A DNA stretch of 64,000 nt, from assembly GCF_026191355.1 (NCBI RefSeq), contig NZ_JAPHOQ010000011.1, positions 62,001-126,000 on the forward strand. The letters are read 5' to 3'. A model generated the notes under the pieces. The model was not told the DNA's origin, made no database searches, and worked only from the letters and a program-made list of their open reading frames with translations. Shown here piece after piece: positions 18,078 through 27,031 of this stretch. Position numbers and translations under genes: made by a program. This DNA is from Legionella sheltonii. GTDB taxonomy: Bacteria > Pseudomonadota > Gammaproteobacteria > Legionellales > Legionellaceae. Within the stretch, counting starts at the first letter, position 1. Each line of letters starts with the position of its first letter.

Positions 18078-18734
18078 CTAAGATGGTTGTACTAAAAATA
18101 ATCCATCTGCTATAGGTAACAAACTAACAAACACGCGTTCATCGTTTTTAATCAGATCATTCAGTTTTCTAATTTCTCTGGTTTGTCCGCCTAGTTCATT
18201 TTCATCAATTACTTTACCATCCCAGAAAATATTATCTATTGCGATTAACCCTTTGGGTTGAATCAGTTTTAATGCCAATTCATAGTAATGCACATAATTG
18301 GTTTTATCGGCATCAATAAAAATGAAATCGAACTTTTGTTCCCAGCCTTCATTGAGGAGGTTATGTAAAGTATCTAATGCACGGCCAAGTCTTAATTCAA
18401 TTTTATGGTCTTGCTGTGCTTCTTTCCAGAAGGGATGAGCCTTGCTTGTCCACTCGGAATTGATATCACAGGTAATGAGCTTTCCATCATCAGGCAAAAC
18501 CAAGGACATGGCTAAGGCACTATACCCCGTAAATGTTCCTAACTCCAAAACATTTTTGGCACGGAGCAAACGTAGGAGCAACTGCATAAATTGTGCTTGT
18601 TCCGGCGCAACTTGCATGTTCGCCAGCTCCATAGTGGAGGTCAATTTGCGTAGACCAGTTAGGGATGGATGCTCGCGCAAAGACTTGTCCAGCATGTATT
18701 CATAAAGTTCGGAAGTCAGGTTTAAATGTTTCAT
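18078..18734 (-). CDS. SAM-dependent O-methyltransferase (class I, caffeoyl-CoA/COMT-like)
   Basis: 218 residues, the common size for this family. The SAM-binding motif L-E-L-G-T-F-T-G-Y-S-A-L lies near residue 80, and acidic metal-binding positions occur in F-I-D-A-D-K-T-N-Y and I-D-N-I-F-W-D-G, typical of cation-dependent methyltransferases that act on catechol-type hydroxyls. The physiological substrate is unknown. It stands alone between repeats. Nearness to the homogentisate-forming hppD is suggestive only. Confidence 0.88.
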   Translation of the reverse strand: MKHLNLTSELYEYMLDKSLREHPSLTGLRKLTSTMELANMQVAPEQAQFMQLLLRLLRAKNVLELGTFTGYSALAMSLVLPDDGKLITCDINSEWTSKAHPFWKEAQQDHKIELRLGRALDTLHNLLNEGWEQKFDFIFIDADKTNYVHYYELALKLIQPKGLIAIDNIFWDGKVIDENELGGQTREIRKLNDLIKNDERVFVSLLPIADGLFLVQPS

Positions 18735-18802
18735 AGAGTCCTAAGTTCTATTATTTGGGCCAAAATGGCAATGAAAGTTTCCAATGCTCATCTACTACTC
18801 CG

Positions 18803-18874
18803 TCGAGTGCAGGAATCTCCTGTCATAACACTATGCTACAGCATGGAGATTCCTCGTCGCATTCGGGATGACGT
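18803..18874. repeat. GATGACG-family intergenic repeat
   Basis: An imperfect palindrome with 'gaatctcctgtcat' on the left and 'ggagattcctcgtcgcattcgg' on the right, ending GGATGACG. It fills the gap between the leucine dehydrogenase stop and the methyltransferase start. Confidence 0.5.
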
Positions 18875-18879
18875 AAGCC

Positions 18880-19953
18880 CTAGGATAACTTCTCTTTTGC
18901 CAAATTATCTGCGATTTCACTCGTAGGTAAATTTTCTTGAGCAGATCGCACAAAAATTTCAGTTAAATGGGTATAAATCGCATCGATTTGTTCGTTAACT
19001 TGTTCTTCTGGAGTATGGAGATATTTAGATGCTGCAAAAATTAATCCTCCAGCATTAATGACGTAGTCCACTGCAAATAAAATGCCTTTATCATGTAATT
19101 TATTACCATGATAGGTATGCGCCAACTGGTTATTTGCCGCACCTGCAACAATCGTTGTTTGCAATTGAGAAATGGTAATGTCATTGATAATTGCACCCAA
19201 AGCACAAGGAGCAAAAACGTCACAGGGAACTTTATGAATTTGATCAGTACTTACCGATTTAGCTCCAAATTGGGTCACTGCGCGATCGACTGCTGCTGGA
19301 GAAACATCCGCCACTGTCAATGTCGCCCCTAATTCATGTAAATGTTTAGCGAGCAAAAATCCAACATGGCCTAAACCCTGGATGGCCACATGAATTCCTT
19401 GCAGGCTTTCTTTCCCCAGTTTAAATGCAACAGCTGCTTCAATGCCACGTAGAATCCCTCTGGCAGTAGAAGGTGAAGGGTCTCCATCATATTTGGATAA
19501 ACTGGCTACGTAGGGTGTGTGTTCTGCAATGATGTCCATATCAGGTAATTCAGTTCCGCTATCAAGAGCAGTAATGTAGCGACCGTTTAATTCATTAACG
19601 AATCGACCAAATTGATGCATATATTGGGCACGATCAAATGGACCTTTGGGTTTAATGATAACTGATTTACCGCCTCCCAAGGGTAAGTTGACTGATGCTG
19701 CTTTAAAGCTCATTCCTCGGGCAAGACGCATGGCATCTTGAATCGCTGCATAAGTATTTGGGTATTCAATGAAACGACAACCACCTAAAGCGGGACCCAA
19801 TTTGGTATTGTGGATGGCGATTATTGCTTTCATTCCAGTCTTAGGATCTACTTTAAAGTGCAAGTCACCAAAATCATGAGAGAGAGCGTAATCGAGGAAA
19901 TCATCTTCGGTTGCTATTTGGTTAGTATTTGATATATTGTCGACAGAAATCAT
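18880..19953 (-). CDS. ldh: Leucine dehydrogenase (Glu/Leu/Phe/Val dehydrogenase family)
   Basis: 357 residues, close to Bacillus leucine dehydrogenase (364). The glycine-rich substrate segment G-P-A-L-G-G-C-R and the catalytic lysine region S-F-K-A-A-S-V-N-L-P-L-G-G-G-K are intact, and a Rossmann motif G-L-G-H-V-G follows near residue 185. It reversibly deaminates branched-chain amino acids to 2-oxo acids with NAD. The fused 2-oxoacid dehydrogenase E1 at 60924 could take the oxo acids onward, although the two genes are 40 kb apart. GAGGAGCATTAACA precedes the ATG. Confidence 0.92.
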   Translation of the reverse strand: MISVDNISNTNQIATEDDFLDYALSHDFGDLHFKVDPKTGMKAIIAIHNTKLGPALGGCRFIEYPNTYAAIQDAMRLARGMSFKAASVNLPLGGGKSVIIKPKGPFDRAQYMHQFGRFVNELNGRYITALDSGTELPDMDIIAEHTPYVASLSKYDGDPSPSTARGILRGIEAAVAFKLGKESLQGIHVAIQGLGHVGFLLAKHLHELGATLTVADVSPAAVDRAVTQFGAKSVSTDQIHKVPCDVFAPCALGAIINDITISQLQTTIVAGAANNQLAHTYHGNKLHDKGILFAVDYVINAGGLIFAASKYLHTPEEQVNEQIDAIYTHLTEIFVRSAQENLPTSEIADNLAKEKLS

Positions 19954-20155
19954 TGTTAATGCTCCTCTTGCAAATAGTTGCAGAAGTTATATTCCTATTT
20001 TTTGATTAAATCAATGGTATACCCCAAGAAACTCTAAAATGCTCTTTTTATCTTATTGCTTTTCTCGCTCCGGAAGTTTTTAACAATTCGCAATAGAAAG
20101 TGGCTCTTCCTTCTCATCAAAACATCCAAGACAAAAAGAATAAATTGCCAAAACA

Positions 20156-20264
20156 TAAGGCGTGTTGACAATTTATCCCTTATGTGCTGCGACTCGTTCG
20201 CTTGGATGCCGCGAACAAGTCGCGGCATGTAGGCGGGGAGGGGATGAGTTGTCAATACGCCTTA
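20156..20264. mobile_element. MITE-like palindromic element with TA ends
   Basis: A 109-bp unit bounded by 16-bp terminal inverted repeats with one mismatch (20156-20171, TAAGGCGTGTTGACAA, and 20249-20264, TTGTCAATACGCCTTA). The outermost TA on each side could be a TA target duplication, as for IS630/Tc1-type elements. The interior carries a second palindrome, CCGCGAACAAGTCGCGG. There is no transposase; the 73-codon open frame across it is an artefact of the repeat. It sits in the 404-bp divergent gap between ldh and the gene at 20358. Confidence 0.65.
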
Positions 20265-20357
20265 TTATTTTAAAGTTCCTAGATGCAGTTAATAATTTGG
20301 TATCTTAAGGCATGCTGGTATACACTAATTTGATTATTCATCAGATCGGAGAGGGTT

Positions 20358-21086
20358 ATGCGCCAAATCGTCACCAGAATCCTGGTTTTATTGGTTATCA
20401 CACCGCTTGCTTTTGCTGAAGATGTTTTACCACCGCCTCCTCCACCGCAACCTCAATTGGTTCTTGATAAAATTGATTTTCAACTTTCCGCAAAACAGTG
20501 GGTTACAACGCAAACTGCTTTATTAGGTGTGAGTATTAATGTGACATTGACCAGTGCTGATTTAGTGAAAGCACGTGCTGATATCATGGAACGATTAAAT
20601 AAAATCGCGAAAGGGGATTGGCATTTAATTGAATTTGACCGTTCTCAAGATAGTTCAGGACTTGAAAAGCTCTATGTGCAAGCACAAGCGCGAGTCAATC
20701 AGGAAGCATTAACCGAGATTTATAAAAATGCCAAGGATGTCAGTTTGCCGGGTGCCAAATATGAAATATCCAGTGTAGATTTTAAACCGAGTTTTGATGA
20801 AACCCAGGCTGTTTTAAGTCAAATTCGACAACGGTTGTATCAGCAGGTGAATGATGAATTGGCTCGTATTAATAAGGAATACCCAAACCAAAATTACAGT
20901 GTAAGCAATTTGGTTTTTGTTGAAGGAAGTAATCCATCGCAGCCAAGACCTCTGCAGGCAAAAGCAATGAATACCATGATGGTGGGCGAAGCATCTGCTG
21001 CGGCTCCCGCTTTAACGGTAAGTAATGAATTAATTCTAACGGCGCTCGTTGAGGTTGCTTCGAATCGTAAACCCATTACAAAGTAA
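20358..21086 (+). CDS. Secreted hypothetical protein, SIMPL/DUF541-like
   Basis: 242 residues. A signal peptide of about 20 residues ends in P-L-A-F-A, then a proline run (P-P-P-P-P-P) near residue 28. The body, with N-V-T-L-T-S-A-D-L-V-K-A-R-A-D-I-M and a Y-x-V-S-x-L-V-F segment near the C-terminus, resembles the SIMPL/DUF541 periplasmic fold, but the match is weak and made by eye. GGAGAGGG directly precedes the ATG. Likely periplasmic or outer-membrane associated; function unknown. Confidence 0.6.
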   Translation: MRQIVTRILVLLVITPLAFAEDVLPPPPPPQPQLVLDKIDFQLSAKQWVTTQTALLGVSINVTLTSADLVKARADIMERLNKIAKGDWHLIEFDRSQDSSGLEKLYVQAQARVNQEALTEIYKNAKDVSLPGAKYEISSVDFKPSFDETQAVLSQIRQRLYQQVNDELARINKEYPNQNYSVSNLVFVEGSNPSQPRPLQAKAMNTMMVGEASAAAPALTVSNELILTALVEVASNRKPITK

Positions 21087-21100
21087 TTTATTCATGAAAT

Positions 21101-21194
21101 TCCCCTCTCCCATTAATAAAAGAGGGGTAGGGATGAGGGATTTTCGACCTCATCCTCATCCGCCCTGAGCGGCACCTCCTCCCTATGGGGGGAC
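21101..21194. repeat. CTCTCCC/GGAGGG intergenic repeat
   Basis: Opens CCCCTCTCCCATTAATAAAAGAGGGG, has GATGAGGG...CCTCATCC in the centre and closes CTCCTCCC...GGGGGGA. It separates the SIMPL-like gene from the glycerophosphodiesterase operon. Confidence 0.65.
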
Positions 21195-21223
21195 ATTACA
21201 TTTTACAAAAAGGGGAATAAATT

Positions 21224-21946
21224 TTGTTGGTTGTTGAAAAAATTATTGGGCACCGAGGCGCATCCGCTTATGCCCCTGAAAATACATTAGCTTCATTCGA
21301 CAAGGCGCTGACTTTAGGATGTCATTTCATTGAATTTGATGTCATGTGCAGTGTTGATGGAGAACCTTTTGTAATTCATGATGATAATTTAAAAAGAACA
21401 ACAAATGGACGTGGTGATGTAGGCTTAGTGGAGTCAGCCTATTTGCACTCTTTGGATGCGGGCTCTTGGTTTTCCCGCCAATTTAAAGGCGAGCATATTC
21501 CTCATTTTAAAGAGGTATTGAAGTGGTTGTCTTTTTCAGGTGTACAGGCAAATATAGAAATCAAACCTTATCCTGGTAGCGAGGAACAAACTGCAGTCGC
21601 GGTGATGAGCCACATTCAACGTTATTGGCCACAGGGAAAAGAGCTACCTTTAGTTTCGAGTTTTTCTTGGGATGCTTTAGTTTTATGTCGAAGTATTGCT
21701 CCAGAAATGCCATTAGGTTTACTCCTGCATGCTTGGGACGAACAATGGTTGCAAAAAGCAAAGCAATTAGACTGTTTTTCCATTCATTTTAACCGTAGGG
21801 TTTTAACTGAGGAACGTGTTAAAGCAATTAAAGCAGCAGGCTATGTTCTTTGTGCTTATACGGTGAATCGCAAGCGTTTGGCTCATAAGTTATTTGGCTG
21901 GGGTGTTGATGCGGTTTTTAGTGATTATCCTGACTTATTAGCATGA
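21224..21946 (+). CDS. ugpQ: Glycerophosphodiester phosphodiesterase (UgpQ type)
   Basis: 240 residues, cytoplasmic (no signal peptide), matching the short UgpQ type rather than periplasmic GlpQ. The GDPD signature is clear: I-x-G-H-R-G-A-S, A-P-E-N-T, E-F-D-V, and the catalytic H-D-D pair in V-I-H-D-D-N-L. It hydrolyses glycerophosphodiesters to glycerol 3-phosphate and an alcohol. The start codon is TTG with AGGGGAA upstream. Its TGA overlaps the ATG of the binding protein gene by 4 bp, so the two are translationally coupled, pairing uptake with hydrolysis. Confidence 0.92.
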   Translation: MLVVEKIIGHRGASAYAPENTLASFDKALTLGCHFIEFDVMCSVDGEPFVIHDDNLKRTTNGRGDVGLVESAYLHSLDAGSWFSRQFKGEHIPHFKEVLKWLSFSGVQANIEIKPYPGSEEQTAVAVMSHIQRYWPQGKELPLVSSFSWDALVLCRSIAPEMPLGLLLHAWDEQWLQKAKQLDCFSIHFNRRVLTEERVKAIKAAGYVLCAYTVNRKRLAHKLFGWGVDAVFSDYPDLLA

Positions 21947-23220
21947 AAAAAATTATTCTTTTTTTATTTGTCATTTTTTTTGCTCTATCTGCCCAGGCAA
22001 AGCGGATTGAACTGGTGTTTTGGCATGCAATGGCCGGGCATTTAGGAGATGAGGTCCGATTACTTGCTGATGATTTTAATCAAAGTCAAAAAGAATACTT
22101 GATTAAGCCTGTTTATAAGGGCAATTATGTTGAGACATTAACGAGTTTTGCTGCTGCATTCAGAGCACATCATCCGCCGGCGATCGTACAAATTTTCGAA
22201 GTGGGAACGGCTATTATGGAATCCCCGAGAGGAACCATCAAGCCGGTAGATGAACTGATGCAGGAACAAGGGATAAGCTTGCCTAAAGAGGACTTTATCC
22301 AATCTGTTCGTGAGTTTTACAGTAAAGAGGGACAACTCATGGCGTTGCCTTTTAATCTCTCCGTCGCAACGCTGTATTACAATCTAGATATTCTTGCTAA
22401 AGTAGGTTACTCCCCAGCTAACTTTCCACGCACATGGGCTGAGATGGAAGTATTGGCTGAGAAATTAAAAAAAGCAGGCTATGATTGTACTTATACAACG
22501 GCTTATCCAGGCTGGGTCCTTTTTGAGTCTTTTTTAGCGATTCATGGGTTGCCGCTGACTCAAGATAATCCTGCGCGCGCTGTTTTTAATACCCCACAAT
22601 TAGTGAGCCATTTCGCACGTTTGAAGCGTTGGCATTTATTGCATTATTTTCGCTATGCCGGAAGGGTCGATGATGCCACTATTTTATTTACAAGTGGTGT
22701 TTGTCCTTTGTTTAGCCAATCTTCTGGGGCTTATAATAGTTTGTCTGCTTTAGTTCCCTTCCGTTTAGGAATTGCCAGCATGCCTTTGGATACCGAGGTG
22801 AGTCAGGTTAGACATGCCAATGTTGCTGGTGGTGCGGCATTATGGGCTGTAGCGGGACAAACAAAAGAGCATTATAAAGGAATCGCCCAATTCTTTGCGT
22901 TTATCACCAAACCCGAAATACAAAAGCGTTGGCATGAGCATACAGGTTATTTTCCTATAGGTTTAAACGGTATTTATGCTGATATTTTGCACAGTAGCCA
23001 CCATCCCACTTTATTGATGGCGCGAACAGATTTAGCTGGGGCGTTGCAAGAAAAACCTTTACCCCGTTTTGGTCCACAGAATCAGATTCGTGGGATTAAC
23101 GATGAAATTTTGGAGGCGATGTTTGCAGGATTTTTAAGCCCAAATGAAGCATTGCGGGAATCTGCGGTACGTACCGATCATGTGTTGTCACGTTTTGTGA
23201 GGAATACTACAGGATCATGA
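21943..23220 (+). CDS. ugpB: Glycerol-3-phosphate ABC transporter substrate-binding protein (UgpB-like)
   Basis: 425 residues with a cleavable signal peptide (about residues 1-19, ending in S-A-Q-A). The family 1 extracellular solute-binding fold begins I-E-L-V-F-W-H-A-M, the characteristic UgpB opening. UgpB captures sn-glycerol 3-phosphate or glycerophosphodiesters in the periplasm for the UgpAEC importer. The permease and ATPase genes are not adjacent; only ugpQ upstream and a DUF2165 membrane protein downstream are linked, each by a 4-bp ATGA overlap. The missing transporter parts must be elsewhere or have been lost. Confidence 0.88.
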   Translation: MKKIILFLFVIFFALSAQAKRIELVFWHAMAGHLGDEVRLLADDFNQSQKEYLIKPVYKGNYVETLTSFAAAFRAHHPPAIVQIFEVGTAIMESPRGTIKPVDELMQEQGISLPKEDFIQSVREFYSKEGQLMALPFNLSVATLYYNLDILAKVGYSPANFPRTWAEMEVLAEKLKKAGYDCTYTTAYPGWVLFESFLAIHGLPLTQDNPARAVFNTPQLVSHFARLKRWHLLHYFRYAGRVDDATILFTSGVCPLFSQSSGAYNSLSALVPFRLGIASMPLDTEVSQVRHANVAGGAALWAVAGQTKEHYKGIAQFFAFITKPEIQKRWHEHTGYFPIGLNGIYADILHSSHHPTLLMARTDLAGALQEKPLPRFGPQNQIRGINDEILEAMFAGFLSPNEALRESAVRTDHVLSRFVRNTTGS

Positions 23221-23705
23221 TGATAAGAACATCAAAAATAATGTGTATTCTGGCAATTGCTTTTTACTGTTTTCTCGTGGTTTTGGGTAATGTTACCGAT
23301 TATAAAAACAATTATGTACTGGTAGAGCGTACGTTGATGATGAACGACCTCTTTGCAGACTCTCAAATTGGTTATCGAGCTATTTCTAATCCCACAGTAC
23401 ATCGTGCAGCATACCTTATTATCATTGGATTAGAAACGTTAACCATGGTGCTTTGTGCAGTAGGTGCTTGGAAGTTATTTAAAGTGAGGCATGCAAGTGC
23501 ACTGATTTTTAATGGTACTAAAAGTTGGGCAGTAGCGGGCCTCACTTTGGGGTTTTTAACTTGGCAAGTTGTGTTTATGTCCATCTGCGGTGAGTGGTTT
23601 GGCATATGGATGTCTTCCTCGTTAAGAGGATCTTTAACCATAGCGTTTCAAATATTCATTACCTTTTTAGTTCTTCTAATCTACTTAATTATCAAGGATG
23701 AGTAA
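23217..23705 (+). CDS. DUF2165 integral membrane protein
   Basis: 162 residues with four hydrophobic segments (about 7-24, 61-82, 98-120 and 132-158). The sequence D-Y-x-x-N-x-x-x-V and the W-F-G-x-W region match the DUF2165 family of predicted small membrane proteins, which has no known function. It starts inside the last codons of ugpB (ATGA overlap) and is thus part of the ugpQ-ugpB operon. An accessory role in glycerophosphodiester uptake is a guess from position only. Confidence 0.7.
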   Translation: MMIRTSKIMCILAIAFYCFLVVLGNVTDYKNNYVLVERTLMMNDLFADSQIGYRAISNPTVHRAAYLIIIGLETLTMVLCAVGAWKLFKVRHASALIFNGTKSWAVAGLTLGFLTWQVVFMSICGEWFGIWMSSSLRGSLTIAFQIFITFLVLLIYLIIKDE

Positions 23706-23879
23706 TGTGAGCATTTGCTGCAATATATCAGCCCAAACATAGTGTGGGAGCCCCAGTATATGGCATGAGTATGATAAATATTGGGAGATCCTTCGTAAAA
23801 CTCCATAGGATGACGAGTGTCGTAAACGATTATGAATGAGGCTTGAATTGGGAATCATATCTGATTTTAGATGATTATA

Positions 23880-23902
23880 ACCCCCCCCCCGGAGGCGGGG
23901 GG
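23880..23902. terminator. Poly-C/poly-G hairpin between ugp operon and helicase gene
   Basis: A run of ten C (23881-23890) is followed by GGAGGC and six G, giving a short, extremely GC-rich stem in an AT-rich gap. It lies between two convergent genes, where it may halt transcription in both directions. There is no T-run, so the assignment is tentative. Confidence 0.4.
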
Positions 23903-23929
23903 TAATGAAACCAAAGAATCACTAATCCA

Positions 23930-26845
23930 TTAGAATGTCGCTGTGGTTTTTATTCCTAATCGTTCTGCTAAAGGCTCTTCCTTTTCAAGCAATTTCTGCA
24001 GTTCAATTGTTCCTTTTTTAACTGCTTTCTCAAGCATAAATTCACGTGTTTGTACCTCTTTTAGATCTTTATTTAACTCTTTATCATTAGAAGGAAGATC
24101 CAAAATTTGAACATCTCCTATGCCTAACTCTTCTCTCAAAAGAGTTGATCTTACCCATTGAAGATAAAAGGATGAATTTCTAGCATATTCCATTGGAAGC
24201 GGTTCTCCTACTTTTCTTCCTGGTATAATCGCTAATTCATACTCAGCTTTAGCTAACTCTAATTGTTTTCTCTGCTGAACAATTTCCTTTAACTGAGCTT
24301 TGACTATTTCCAAGTCTTTTTCGAGTTTCTCAATCCTTTCATGTAAGGGATTATATTCTTTGAATAGCCTGTCTCTAACAGCGAGAAAAGTCCTTATCCC
24401 TGATTGTATGACAGTAGCTGCTTGTTCTTCTTTTTTAGCCTGTTTCTCCCTGTTCAGCATAACTTCTCTTGTTTTTTCAGCTGAATTTTTAGGATCAATT
24501 ATATCTTCTACAGTCAGAATGAGACCTGTACCTTCATATCTTTTATCAATATACTGTTGCGCACGAGCCTCCACATCTTTATTTCGTACACAACGTCCCG
24601 TTGCTTGAGGTCCTGATAGAATTCCATTAATCGCATTGATATTTGATTCAATCACTGGTGAATTAGAATTAATCACTTGTACGTTCAGGATGTCTCGAAT
24701 ACTTACCCCTGTGGCAATCACCTCATCTGCTACGATATGCGTTCTTAGTCCTGCTTCAATTTGTGCAAGCTGTGCATCAATTACATCCTGTTTTGTTTTC
24801 ATATCAATTGCACTGGCGTAATTCTCCGTTGCTTTTAATGCAGCTAAATCGACAGCAGGAGCCTTTGTAATCACATCAGATACAGGTTGTGATGTCTTGA
24901 TTTTAGCGACCATTGCTTCTGCTCTATCCAAAATCAATTTGACCATGGCTTCTTTTTGCTCAGGAGGCAATTTAGAAATAGGCGCTCCCAATTTTGTCAA
25001 CGCTTCATTTAATTTTACTCTATTTGTTTCTTCACAAACTTTGAGCTTGTTTAAAAACGGAGGAGGTATTTCTACATCTTTTGTTTTGTATTTCTTGATA
25101 TGCTCATCACATTCTATTAGATATTCCTCGAGTTTATGAGTTCTGTCTTTCTCAGCAATATCGGTGAATTTTTCATTAAAGATCAATGCAAGAGCAAAAC
25201 TATTTATTGTTCTTTGAATGTCTTTCTGCTGTTCTTTGCTGATATCATTTTTTAAATTCACTTCACGTAAAGGAACCTGACCACGCACCGCTACTTCATC
25301 CACAGCCCCAAATCTTTTGGCCAATTCTACCCTGGCTCGCGCTTCAGATTCTTTTCTGAGTTCTGCTATTTTTGCTTGATATTTTTCAAGAGTAGCTTCA
25401 TCCCCATTCGCTAATTTCTGATAGGTCTCCGCCAATTTGTCACGTGTTGTTTTGTCATCAGAAAAGCCCATGTTGCGTTGAGCACGGATACGGTTCAATT
25501 CTAAAGCGTGATCAATGGCTTGTTGTTGGGCAACAGAGTCTTCAATGCCACTGTTTGCTTTTTTGATCTGTTCTTTTAATTCGACTGGATCAACATAACC
25601 ATTCATTCCCTCTTGGAGATAATAATCATCAAAGTAATGAATTACTGCTTGATCAACCAAATCTTTTTCTTCCAAATAAGCCACCTCCGGTTTAATTGGA
25701 CGAATGGTCCCTAACTGAATTGCAGCACCAAGACTTAAATCATCCAAAGGAGTACCAGAAAAGAGATCGTACAACTTGGAAGTCGGTGTAGCTGTTAATG
25801 CCAAAATGGAATTACGCCCTTTTAAGCCTTCTAAAATTTTTGTGTCTTCTTCGTTAAAGGTATGACGATGGCTTTCATCAATTAACACCATCGAATCTTT
25901 GATTTCGCTGGCAATGATCTTGAACAAGGGATGTTCCGCTTGTAAAACAATTTGATCAAAATGTTCGCTACCAGCAATCACTTTAGCAAAATATTCCTTA
26001 ATTTTTAACTTATCCTCTTGTTCCATATCACTTAAATCGTCCTTCAAACCATCCCAAAACACATCTACCTTTGATTTAATCGTTTCTAAGGTAAAAACAG
26101 TAGGAATATGCGAGATGCCATTGACTTTTCCTGCACCTAACATTTTTTGGGTTTCACCAGATTGCTGATCCACTAATGTCTTATCAGGAACAATCATTAC
26201 GGTGCGTCCAACAGCTTGAGCAATACCTGCCATTACAATACTCTTGCCTGAACCGGTACCCATCACTGCCAGACGTTGTTCATTTCCTGCACTTAGGCTG
26301 TCAGTAAATTTGGCTAATATTTCATTTTGATATGCATGTGGAACAAAAGATTTCGTATCAACAGCTAACCCTTTATTAGTCACCGCACGAAGATCACCTT
26401 CTTTATCGTAGGTTAATTTAACGGTTGCTGAATGATCGTGATCGAAAAATAATTTACCTCGACTCACTTCTGCATTTAATTTGCTGGTTATATTAACAGT
26501 GTATTCTTGTTGATCTTCTTTTATGCCATTATAAGTAAAATCTACTGTATAAACCGCGCCGCCAATAGTAATGGCCGCTTCAAGATGTAATCCGTCTTCT
26601 TTTTGAATCCATTGACTTCTTTCTTCTCCGGGCTTACCTGCTTTCGCTAAAATCGCTTTTACGACATTTCCAATCTTAGGATCCTTTTTTGAGTTTTCTA
26701 CAGCAATTATCTCTTTTGCTGAACCTACTGTAACCACTGCTCCATTGGTTACAACTTCTTTTAATAAATGAACTGCTGCAACGGTATCTGTGTAATCCTT
26801 AAGATCTGCAATCTGTCTTTTAACAATTTCGCTATTTGCGCCCAT
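23930..26845 (-). CDS. Large SF2 helicase-like protein with IQ-like motif (effector candidate)
   Basis: 971 residues, no signal peptide. A 165-residue N-terminal region of unknown type is followed by an SF2 (ResIII-like) helicase core: P-H-A-Y-Q-N-E (169-175), Walker A G196-T-G-S-G-K-S202, D-E-S-H (323-326) and T-A-T-P-T (351-355). The second lobe appears late, with A-T-G-V-S-I (711-716) and Q-A-T-G-R-C-V-R (747-754), leaving an insertion of about 320 mostly helical residues between the lobes. At 813-824 an I-Q-x3-R-x5-R sequence resembles a calmodulin-binding IQ motif, followed by coiled coil to about 875 and again near 930-960. Two PmrA-box promoters stand upstream. Such control is known for Legionella Dot/Icm effectors, so secretion is plausible but unproven. 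Cellular substrate unknown. Confidence 0.75.
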   Translation of the reverse strand: MGANSEIVKRQIADLKDYTDTVAAVHLLKEVVTNGAVVTVGSAKEIIAVENSKKDPKIGNVVKAILAKAGKPGEERSQWIQKEDGLHLEAAITIGGAVYTVDFTYNGIKEDQQEYTVNITSKLNAEVSRGKLFFDHDHSATVKLTYDKEGDLRAVTNKGLAVDTKSFVPHAYQNEILAKFTDSLSAGNEQRLAVMGTGSGKSIVMAGIAQAVGRTVMIVPDKTLVDQQSGETQKMLGAGKVNGISHIPTVFTLETIKSKVDVFWDGLKDDLSDMEQEDKLKIKEYFAKVIAGSEHFDQIVLQAEHPLFKIIASEIKDSMVLIDESHRHTFNEEDTKILEGLKGRNSILALTATPTSKLYDLFSGTPLDDLSLGAAIQLGTIRPIKPEVAYLEEKDLVDQAVIHYFDDYYLQEGMNGYVDPVELKEQIKKANSGIEDSVAQQQAIDHALELNRIRAQRNMGFSDDKTTRDKLAETYQKLANGDEATLEKYQAKIAELRKESEARARVELAKRFGAVDEVAVRGQVPLREVNLKNDISKEQQKDIQRTINSFALALIFNEKFTDIAEKDRTHKLEEYLIECDEHIKKYKTKDVEIPPPFLNKLKVCEETNRVKLNEALTKLGAPISKLPPEQKEAMVKLILDRAEAMVAKIKTSQPVSDVITKAPAVDLAALKATENYASAIDMKTKQDVIDAQLAQIEAGLRTHIVADEVIATGVSIRDILNVQVINSNSPVIESNINAINGILSGPQATGRCVRNKDVEARAQQYIDKRYEGTGLILTVEDIIDPKNSAEKTREVMLNREKQAKKEEQAATVIQSGIRTFLAVRDRLFKEYNPLHERIEKLEKDLEIVKAQLKEIVQQRKQLELAKAEYELAIIPGRKVGEPLPMEYARNSSFYLQWVRSTLLREELGIGDVQILDLPSNDKELNKDLKEVQTREFMLEKAVKKGTIELQKLLEKEEPLAERLGIKTTATF

Positions 26846-26945
26846 AAGAATCTCCCCATAGAATAATTTTTAAAAAATAAAAATATAATCCAGATCCTTA
26901 TAAATTATATTTGGGTATTTAGGTGACAAGTCGCCCAAGGTTTTT

Positions 26946-26979
26946 GATTATACAAAATGAATATTAAGTTACCATTAAG
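26946..26979 (-). promoter_or_regulatory. PmrA-box promoter, proximal copy
   Basis: Read on the minus strand, CTTAATGGT and CTTAATATT stand as tandem 9-mers with a 2-bp spacer (26960-26979), followed after 7 bp by TATAAT (26947-26952). This matches the published Legionella/Coxiella PmrA recognition pattern (tandem cTTAATATT separated by two bases, overlapping the -35 position). It points into the helicase-like gene, whose ATG is about 100 bp downstream. Confidence 0.7.
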
Positions 26980-27031
26980 TGATTTTATTATTTAATTTGT
27001 AAACTAAGTCTCACAATGTACTTAATATTGC

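Noticed and set aside
20034..20255. 73-codon minus-strand frame
   Set aside because: It lies across the MITE-like element; the M-P-R-L-V-R-G-I sequence is a translation of the palindromic repeat.
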